The notes under the pieces were generated by a model that saw only the letters and a list, made by a program, of their open reading frames with translations, made no database searches and was not told the DNA's origin. A DNA stretch of 32,973 nucleotides from a virus: positions 1 to 32,973 of the IMG/VR virus record IMGVR_UViG_3300044712_000967. One strand, given 5' to 3'. Positions 28,222 to 32,973 of this stretch are shown piece by piece. Made by a program: the position numbers and the translations under genes. How positions within the stretch are numbered: the stretch's first letter is position 1; each line of letters begins with the position of its first letter.

Positions 28222-28497
28222 ATGACTAAAGAATTGTTTTGTGACTACGAGCAAAAAGACACTACGCATAATCTCTCTGTTGACCTGAACAATGAGATCT
28301 TAATGGAATGCACCACCGAGGAATGTGGCCATTTCATCAAATTCCCGGCCGGTCTCACACCTGAAGAGATCGACGCCAAGCTTGTCGAATATCGCGAAGC
28401 GAACCTTGGCAAAGTGACCGCCGCCGAACTTGAAGCCAGCCGCGCTGAACAAGAAGGTGTGCTAGCTGCCTTGGCCGACGAAACACCGGAAGAGTAA
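28222..28497 (+). CDS. Small acidic hypothetical protein
   Basis: TAAGGAG is placed well before ATG 28222. The 91-residue product is acidic and shows a short CTTEECGHFIKFPAGLTPEEI segment at about residues 34-54, a loose Cys/His knuckle that could bind metal, followed by helix (LVEYREANLGKVTAAELEASRAEQEG). The C-terminus is very acidic (DETPEE). I do not recognise the family. It sits in the fibre region with 20 bases to the next gene. A small regulator or accessory structural protein are both possible. Confidence 0.55.
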   Translation: MTKELFCDYEQKDTTHNLSVDLNNEILMECTTEECGHFIKFPAGLTPEEIDAKLVEYREANLGKVTAAELEASRAEQEGVLAALADETPEE

Positions 28498-28517
28498 CTA
28501 GAGAAAGGGTCAATACA

Positions 28518-28946
28518 ATGGCCGGTACAAAACCAGAACTCACCTATCTATTTGAAGCAGATTTTAGTGATGGCACGACCTATCACCAAGGTTTAGAGGA
28601 TACGCCCATAAACCATGATGCCGGGTCTGCCTTCACTGATGTTATGGCCCGGATTGACGATGTGCTGCGCTTTCATGTCGTTTCGCTCGATGGCGCCAAG
28701 CGCGCGACCGTTGATCTAGTTGACGGTCATTTTGAGGTTAATGGCGTTGCTTTCACCCTGCATCCGGCGACGGTGTTACCAAAAAATCTGCGGCTAATCT
28801 ACTTTCGAGAGACGCGGGTTGAGAGTACAGTTAATGCGAAGCACGAGGAGCTTTCACGCCGGCATTATGTGGCTCGTAACTGTATTGGCTGGCAGATGAC
28901 GGATGCTAAGGGTAAGAACCATCAATTTATGATTGGAATTGATTAA
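28518..28946 (+). CDS. Hypothetical protein in fibre region
   Basis: GAAAGGG precedes ATG 28518. The 142-residue product appears as a single alpha/beta domain: KPELTYLFEADFSDGTTYHQG, then VDLVDGHFEVNGVAFTLHP, KNLRLIYFRETRVES, and a C-terminal WQMTDAKGKNHQFMIGID. I do not know the family. The repeated short beta strands suggest a compact structural protein rather than an enzyme, with no catalytic cluster visible. Its stop overlaps the start of the fibre gene (TAATG), so the two are coupled and probably functionally linked, for instance as a fibre accessory or assembly protein. Confidence 0.6.
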   Translation: MAGTKPELTYLFEADFSDGTTYHQGLEDTPINHDAGSAFTDVMARIDDVLRFHVVSLDGAKRATVDLVDGHFEVNGVAFTLHPATVLPKNLRLIYFRETRVESTVNAKHEELSRRHYVARNCIGWQMTDAKGKNHQFMIGID

Positions 28947-30181
28947 TGGCTACTTTTGATGCACACAAGAATTTTGCCTACTCCACAGTAGCGACCGCCC
29001 CGGTTACTCCTACGGCCGGCACGTCTCTTGTGGTTGCCGCCGGCGACGGTACCAAATTCCCGGCGGTCTCTTTTAATGCAATCGTTTGGCCCGTTGGTCA
29101 ACAACCATTAACAACTAACTGCGAAATTGTCCGGGTTACTGCGATTTCAACCGATACATTTACAATTACCCGCACGGAAGAAAGCAGCTCTTCTCGGTCA
29201 ATTATCGTGGGCGATCAGATTGCCGCAGCCGAAACCGCCAAAACATTTACCGATATTGAAGCCTTGCTTGACCAGGCCGTTAAAACAACCTCAACGCCGC
29301 AATTCTCTGGTATAGGTGTAGCGGTTGCTGGTGTCGCGAATAAGTTAATGATGCCAACGGGTGGAATCGTCGATTTCGGTGCGGCCAACGTCACCATGAC
29401 ACATACCTCTGGAGTCCTCTCGATTGTGGCAGGACTGACGACTGTTTCTGGCGCCTTCGGGATTGCGATTAGTCCGGCGTTTGCCTTAGACGTAGCTGCC
29501 GGCGACAATACAACCCTCTTCCGGGCGGTTATTTCGGCGACTCAGGCCAACATTACGGCCGCCGATCACTATATTGATTTCACTGATAACGTCGGCGCGG
29601 TTATTGGCAGTATTGCCGGCACCGCTGTTGCTGGCGTTGTTGCCTATAACACCTTCACCGGCGCGCACTATAGCCAAGCAGATACGATTGATAAACGGGA
29701 AGTAGACGCAATCAGTCACCAACCACGCCTGCGCGATGTCGTTGTTAAAGGGAAAAAAGGCGCTTTTACCATCACCAAAGAAAAATACTTTGAAGATGTG
29801 CCAACTAAGATTTATCAAAGTGACTTGCCGGCCGGCATGGTGTTGGTTTCTACGGCTGAATTGGCTGTATGGGAAGGGGAGCCAAACTCTGTACTGCCGA
29901 AATGCGCGGTTTCAACCAAGAAGGAAGATAAAGCGGTGTATGGCGTCTATGGCGGCCATGACCGCAATGGTGATATTAGCGTTTTAGCTCTCGGTTCAGG
30001 CATTATTCTAGTTACCGACGAGGGCGGCAAAATTGAAATTGGTGATTTCCTTTGCACCTCCAGCACGCCAGGGTACGCAATGCGCTATGATGGATCAGAT
30101 ATGCGGGTAGTTGTTGCCAAAGCCCGCCAGAATTTCACCGGCGATCAAGGTAGTATAGCTTGCACATATTTAGCAGGGTAA
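28946..30181 (+). CDS. Tail fibre with conserved N-terminal and C-terminal domains
   Basis: The 411-residue product begins with a domain seen on many phage fibres: SLVVAAGDGTKFPAVSFNAIVWP, then CEIVRVTAISTDTFTITRTEESSSSRSIIVGDQI and TAKTFTDIEAL. The middle (about residues 115-235) is a Gly/Ala/Thr-rich beta-helix-like stretch. The C-terminal domain (about 300-411) shows VYGVYGGHDRNGD, ALGSGIILVTDEGGKIEIGDFLCTSSTPGYAM and VVVAKARQNFTGDQGSIACTYLAG, a fold that closes many fibre-like proteins and may act in trimer assembly. I expect a receptor-binding fibre. The start overlaps the previous stop (TAATG). Confidence 0.75.
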   Translation: MATFDAHKNFAYSTVATAPVTPTAGTSLVVAAGDGTKFPAVSFNAIVWPVGQQPLTTNCEIVRVTAISTDTFTITRTEESSSSRSIIVGDQIAAAETAKTFTDIEALLDQAVKTTSTPQFSGIGVAVAGVANKLMMPTGGIVDFGAANVTMTHTSGVLSIVAGLTTVSGAFGIAISPAFALDVAAGDNTTLFRAVISATQANITAADHYIDFTDNVGAVIGSIAGTAVAGVVAYNTFTGAHYSQADTIDKREVDAISHQPRLRDVVVKGKKGAFTITKEKYFEDVPTKIYQSDLPAGMVLVSTAELAVWEGEPNSVLPKCAVSTKKEDKAVYGVYGGHDRNGDISVLALGSGIILVTDEGGKIEIGDFLCTSSTPGYAMRYDGSDMRVVVAKARQNFTGDQGSIACTYLAG

Positions 30182-30190
30182 AGGAGTATC

Positions 30191-30358
30191 ATGAATATTG
30201 AACAATTACAGGCCAAGGCTTACCAGATTATCTGCGAGATTGAGACCAATCTGGTTCGCAACCAAGAGCTGAATGCTGAAATTGCCACCATTCGTAATCA
30301 AATAGCAGCTCTTGAGGCGGCCGCCCAGGCTGGGCCGCATCCCAAAGCTACTGAGTAG
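30191..30358 (+). CDS. Small coiled-coil protein between two fibre genes (55 aa)
   Basis: AAGGAG lies four bases before ATG 30191, and the 55-residue frame fills the space between the two fibre genes. It reads as a single helix (NIEQLQAKAYQIICEIETNL, RNQELNAEIATIRNQIAALE) with heptad-like leucine and isoleucine spacing, one cysteine, and an alanine/proline tail. Such small helices next to fibres often act as assembly chaperones or trimerising partners. There is no membrane segment. I do not recognise a named family. The ribosome site and tight packing are the reasons to call it real. Confidence 0.7.
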   Translation: MNIEQLQAKAYQIICEIETNLVRNQELNAEIATIRNQIAALEAAAQAGPHPKATE

Positions 30359-30377
30359 CACATAAGGAGCCAATACA

Positions 30378-32348
30378 ATGGCTGGCGCAGGCTACTTCGG
30401 ACAACTCCAATTTGGCCAATATTCTGGCAGTAGCCCGACCAATTCCACGACGAAAACAATTACCGGTAAATCCAGAATTACCATTACTACGTCCCGCACC
30501 CAAGCGGGCGTTTCTCGTATTACGATCAGTACCGCTAAAACTCAAGCCGGTCTAGCCCGGATTACCGCCAGCACCGCTAAAACCATCACTGGCGTTTCTC
30601 GGATTACCGTTACCACTACCAAAACCACTACCGGTAAAGCCCGGATTCAATTGACGACGACGCAAACGATTGCCGGCAAGGCCCGCATCACCGCAGCCAC
30701 CTCAAAGACGCAACAGGGTCTAGCTCGTATTACTGCTTCGACGGCCAAGACCCAGGCCGGTAAGGCCCGGATAACGACGACGACGACTAAGACGCAGCAG
30801 GGCGTTGCCCGCATAACTATCACGACCACTAAGACCATTACCGGTAAAGCCAGGGTACAAATCAGCACCGCGCAAACTATTACCGGTAAATCACGCATTA
30901 CGATCACCACGAGCCGCACCCAAACCGGCGTAGCTCGCGTTACCATCACAACCGCCAAAACGATTACTGGCATATCGCGTATTACGATTACGACCAGCAA
31001 AACCCAAACTGGTAAGGCGCGCATCACTATCACGACCGCTAAAACCCAAACGGGCGTTGCGAGAATTACGGCTATCGCAACCAAAAATCAAACCGGTGTA
31101 GCGCGGATCACCGCCACCACGTCCAAACTGCAAACCGGCCTGGCGCGCATTACGGCCACGACCACGAGGACACAAACCGGTAAGGCTCGATTACAAATTA
31201 CCTCAAGCCAAACGATTCAGGGCGTTTCTCGGATTCAGATAACAACCCCGCAAACGATTCAAGGCGTCGCGCGCATTACTGCAACCGCCGCACAAACCCA
31301 ACCCGGTACCTCACGAATTACCGCCGCGACAGCCCAGACCCAAACCGGCCACGCGCGGATTGAGATTATTTCAAGCCAGAACCAGACCGGCCTGGCGCGG
31401 GTCACCGCACCGGCCACGCAAACGATCCAGGGCCGCGCTAGGATCGAAGCCGTCGGTACCCAAACCATCGACGGTAAAGCTCGCGTTGAGATTGCAACCG
31501 CCCAAACCCAAGACGGTACCGCTCGCATTGAAGTAACTGAAACTCAAGACCTGACCGGCCTGGCCCGAATTACAGCTATGGGCGATCAAGACCAGCCGGG
31601 TAAGGCTCGAATCACCGCTGAAGCCAATCAAGAGCAGACCGGTAAGGCGCGCATTGAGTTGACGAGTAGCCAAGATCAAACCGGCCTGGCGCGTATTCAA
31701 ATCACTACGCCGCAGACGATCACCGGCGTTTCGCGCATTGAGATTACGACGCCGCAAACAATCCCAGGTACCGCCCGGCTCGAAATATCCACCAGCCAAA
31801 CGATTGATGGACAAAGCCGAATTGAGACCACCGTTACCCAGGATCAGCCGGGCATATCTCGCATTACCGCGATCACGCCGCGCAACCTTCCCGGCACCGC
31901 TCGCATTGAAATTACCAGCAATCAGGATATTACCGGCGTCGCTCGGATTGAAATTGCGAGTGAACAGACCCTAGACGGCCGCGCGCGCATCCAGGTGACC
32001 ACACCGCAGACCTTGGAAGGTAAATCACGCATTCAAGTAACAACTACCCAAACAATCGACGGCCAGGCGCGGGTGATGATCGAAACCAGCAAGACGTTAC
32101 CGGGTAAATCGCGCATTCAAATCAGTACCGCCAAAACAATCACCGGCACCGCTTATATTCTCTCCTCGGTTCACCAGCCCACGAATATCATATTGACCAG
32201 TCCCAAAACTACGCCAACGCTCATTGACGACGACAACGCTGCCAACCTTGCCGGCGCGGATCTATCGCAGACAATGACCGACGCCAGCGGCAAGGCGACT
32301 ATTTCCGGCAAGAGCACCACCGCCACCCTTCAATCATTAGATAATTGA
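30378..32348 (+). CDS. Repetitive fibre protein: 40 tandem 14-residue repeats
   Basis: AAGGAG stands nine bases before ATG 30378. The 656-residue protein has a 31-residue head (AGAGYFGQLQFGQYSGSS then a partial repeat), 40 contiguous 14-residue repeats at residues 32-591 with no insertion or deletion, and a 65-residue tail. The consensus is [A/S]-R-[I/V/L]-x-x-x-x-x-x-x-x-x-G-x, with alternating hydrophobic and Thr/Ser positions; Arg2 and Gly13 are present in all 40. This suggests an extended beta-fibre shaft such as a beta-spiral or narrow beta-helix. The tail (ADLSQTMTDASGKATISGKS) may cap it. It is probably a long tail fibre or adhesion filament; no homologous family is known to me. Confidence 0.8.
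   Translation: MAGAGYFGQLQFGQYSGSSPTNSTTKTITGKSRITITTSRTQAGVSRITISTAKTQAGLARITASTAKTITGVSRITVTTTKTTTGKARIQLTTTQTIAGKARITAATSKTQQGLARITASTAKTQAGKARITTTTTKTQQGVARITITTTKTITGKARVQISTAQTITGKSRITITTSRTQTGVARVTITTAKTITGISRITITTSKTQTGKARITITTAKTQTGVARITAIATKNQTGVARITATTSKLQTGLARITATTTRTQTGKARLQITSSQTIQGVSRIQITTPQTIQGVARITATAAQTQPGTSRITAATAQTQTGHARIEIISSQNQTGLARVTAPATQTIQGRARIEAVGTQTIDGKARVEIATAQTQDGTARIEVTETQDLTGLARITAMGDQDQPGKARITAEANQEQTGKARIELTSSQDQTGLARIQITTPQTITGVSRIEITTPQTIPGTARLEISTSQTIDGQSRIETTVTQDQPGISRITAITPRNLPGTARIEITSNQDITGVARIEIASEQTLDGRARIQVTTPQTLEGKSRIQVTTTQTIDGQARVMIETSKTLPGKSRIQISTAKTITGTAYILSSVHQPTNIILTSPKTTPTLIDDDNAANLAGADLSQTMTDASGKATISGKSTTATLQSLDN
30471..32150 (+). repeat. 40 x 42-bp coding repeat array in the fibre gene
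   Basis: Forty consecutive 42-bp units encode forty 14-residue repeats in perfect phase. Neighbouring units differ widely in codon choice, so the array is diverged at DNA level although the protein period is exact. Position 9 is Lys/Arg in repeats 1-17 except 5 and 10, and Gln in 18-38 except 34. Acidic residues are absent from repeats 1-21, and 27 occur in repeats 22-40. Confidence 0.95.
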
Positions 32349-32363
32349 GGCTATAGTAAAATC

Positions 32364-32690
32364 ATGGCATACATATACCTGGTAGAAGACAATACCGCCC
32401 CAACGATTGACCTGACGCTTAAGCGAGACGGTACGGTTATTAATCTGACAAATGCTGCCTCTGTTATTCTGACAATCCAAAATCGCGAAACGCTAGCAAT
32501 TACTAATACCGGCCACCAAACCTGTGCAATTATCGGCCTCTTAACCGGCCAAGTTCAATACGCAATTCATGCCGCCGACTTCCCAACCAAGGGCGCGTAT
32601 TTAGGGGAAATCAAAATCACCTACAATACCGGCGAAATTGAAACGCTTTTTGAACAGCTCCATGTCACCGTTCGTAAGAAAATAGCATAA
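32364..32690 (+). CDS. BppU N-terminal-like baseplate protein
   Basis: The 108-residue product reads as an immunoglobulin-like beta domain: EDNTAPTIDLTLKRDGTVINLTNAASVILTI, then TGQVQYAIHAADFPTKGAYLGEIKITYNTGEIETLFEQLHVTV. This is the pattern of the BppU N-terminal domain, which in lactococcal-type phages plugs the receptor-binding arm into the baseplate; it also occurs as a free short protein. Here it stands alone, 15 bases after the repeat-fibre gene, and may anchor that fibre to the tail tip. The ribosome site before ATG 32364 is weak (GAGG, 13 bases away), so coupling to the upstream gene is likely. Confidence 0.65.
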   Translation: MAYIYLVEDNTAPTIDLTLKRDGTVINLTNAASVILTIQNRETLAITNTGHQTCAIIGLLTGQVQYAIHAADFPTKGAYLGEIKITYNTGEIETLFEQLHVTVRKKIA

Positions 32691-32703
32691 GTAAGGAGGC
32701 ACT

Positions 32704-32973
32704 ATGTTTGAACAGTATGGAATCCTGAGCCTAGCCATTGCCGGCTGTGTCCAAGCGCTCAAAGAAGCGCTGCCGGTAAAAGTATCCGGCCTCGTAACCA
32801 TTATTTCCGCCGTCGCTATTGGCCTTCTCGCGGGCTTTAGCGGCCTAAACGACCTCACACCGCTTGCAGCCGGCTTAACGCCCATTTCGGGCATCGTGGT
32901 GGCATTTGCGACCGTCGGACTTATGGCCGCCGCCGACCGGCTCGCCGGCAAGAAAACACTGCCAGAGGCGAAA
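32704..32973 (+). CDS. Holin-like membrane protein, 3' end outside window
   Basis: AAGGAGG is four bases before ATG 32704, and the frame is open through the right edge, giving 90 residues so far. After a short amphipathic start, LVTIISAVAIGLLAGFSGL (about residues 30-48) and ISGIVVAFATVGLMAAA (about 61-77) form two membrane segments. The visible end is basic (DRLAGKKTLPEAK). A small two-segment membrane protein at the end of the fibre and lysis region is a good holin candidate, which would let the cytoplasmic M23 enzyme reach the wall. Function cannot be proved from sequence alone. Confidence 0.65.
   Translation, partial: MFEQYGILSLAIAGCVQALKEALPVKVSGLVTIISAVAIGLLAGFSGLNDLTPLAAGLTPISGIVVAFATVGLMAAADRLAGKKTLPEAK

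Noticed and set aside
30647-31084. Long minus-strand open frames across the fibre repeats
   Set aside because: They are the antisense shadow of the 42-bp coding repeats, being repetitive in the same period and rich in Val/Leu/Ile; no ribosome site or family resemblance supports them.
30471-32150. Tandem array as a CRISPR or non-coding repeat
   Set aside because: The units are adjacent without spacers, diverged in DNA and in perfect protein phase, so this is coding repeat expansion.

Overview
The window is one continuous, rightward-transcribed stretch of a tailed-phage genome, almost certainly a long-tailed siphovirus. It contains a full morphogenesis series: small and large terminase, portal, prohead protease and capsid, head-tail connectors, tail terminator, tail tube, two tail-chaperone-like proteins, a tape measure with internal hydrophobic segments, distal tail protein, tail hub and fibres. 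I see no integrase, repressor, replication gene, tRNA or CRISPR array. Every supported gene is on the + strand. Most junctions overlap by 1-8 bases (ATGA or TAATG), and many starts carry AAGGAG/AGGAGG ribosome sites. The host cannot be named from sequence alone. Gram-positive-type minor capsid families and an M23 endolysin with an internal start lean weakly towards a monoderm host.

Layout. (1) 1-671: end of a small-gene region with an unknown partial gene, a one-helix membrane peptide and an HNH-type zinc protein. (2) 672-855: the longest non-coding gap, with a possible terminator hairpin, a candidate sigma70 promoter and a nested hairpin whose loop is complementary to the next Shine-Dalgarno. 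(3) 856-10087: eleven overlapping or abutting genes forming a sugar-processing cassette of glycosyltransferases (one a GT47-like/GT2-like fusion), sugar-nucleotide epimerase/dehydratases, methyltransferases including an FkbM type, and a polysaccharide pyruvyl transferase. (4) 10084-14997: DUF1360-like protein, zinc ribbon, terminases, portal-MuF fusion and two small overlapping genes. (5) 15083-18960: protease-capsid fusion and head-tail connectors. (6) 18963-25172: tail tube, chaperones, tape measure, distal tail protein, hub and small baseplate proteins. (7) 25172-32973: fibres, lysis candidates and adhesion proteins, including a fibre made of exactly 40 tandem 14-residue repeats, ending in a partial holin-like gene.

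How it may work together. The sugar cassette runs by stop/start overlaps into the packaging and structural genes, and none of its enzymes has a visible membrane segment or signal peptide. That favours glycosylation of a cytoplasmic acceptor (virion protein or phage DNA) late in infection over remodelling of the host envelope. The Thr/Ser-rich 40-repeat fibre is an attractive but untested acceptor.

A second theme is nested translation. The portal-MuF fusion, the protease-capsid fusion, the endolysin and the tape-measure tail each contain a strong Shine-Dalgarno followed at good spacing by an in-frame ATG or GTG, three of them at a domain junction. The phage may make both long and short forms of these proteins.
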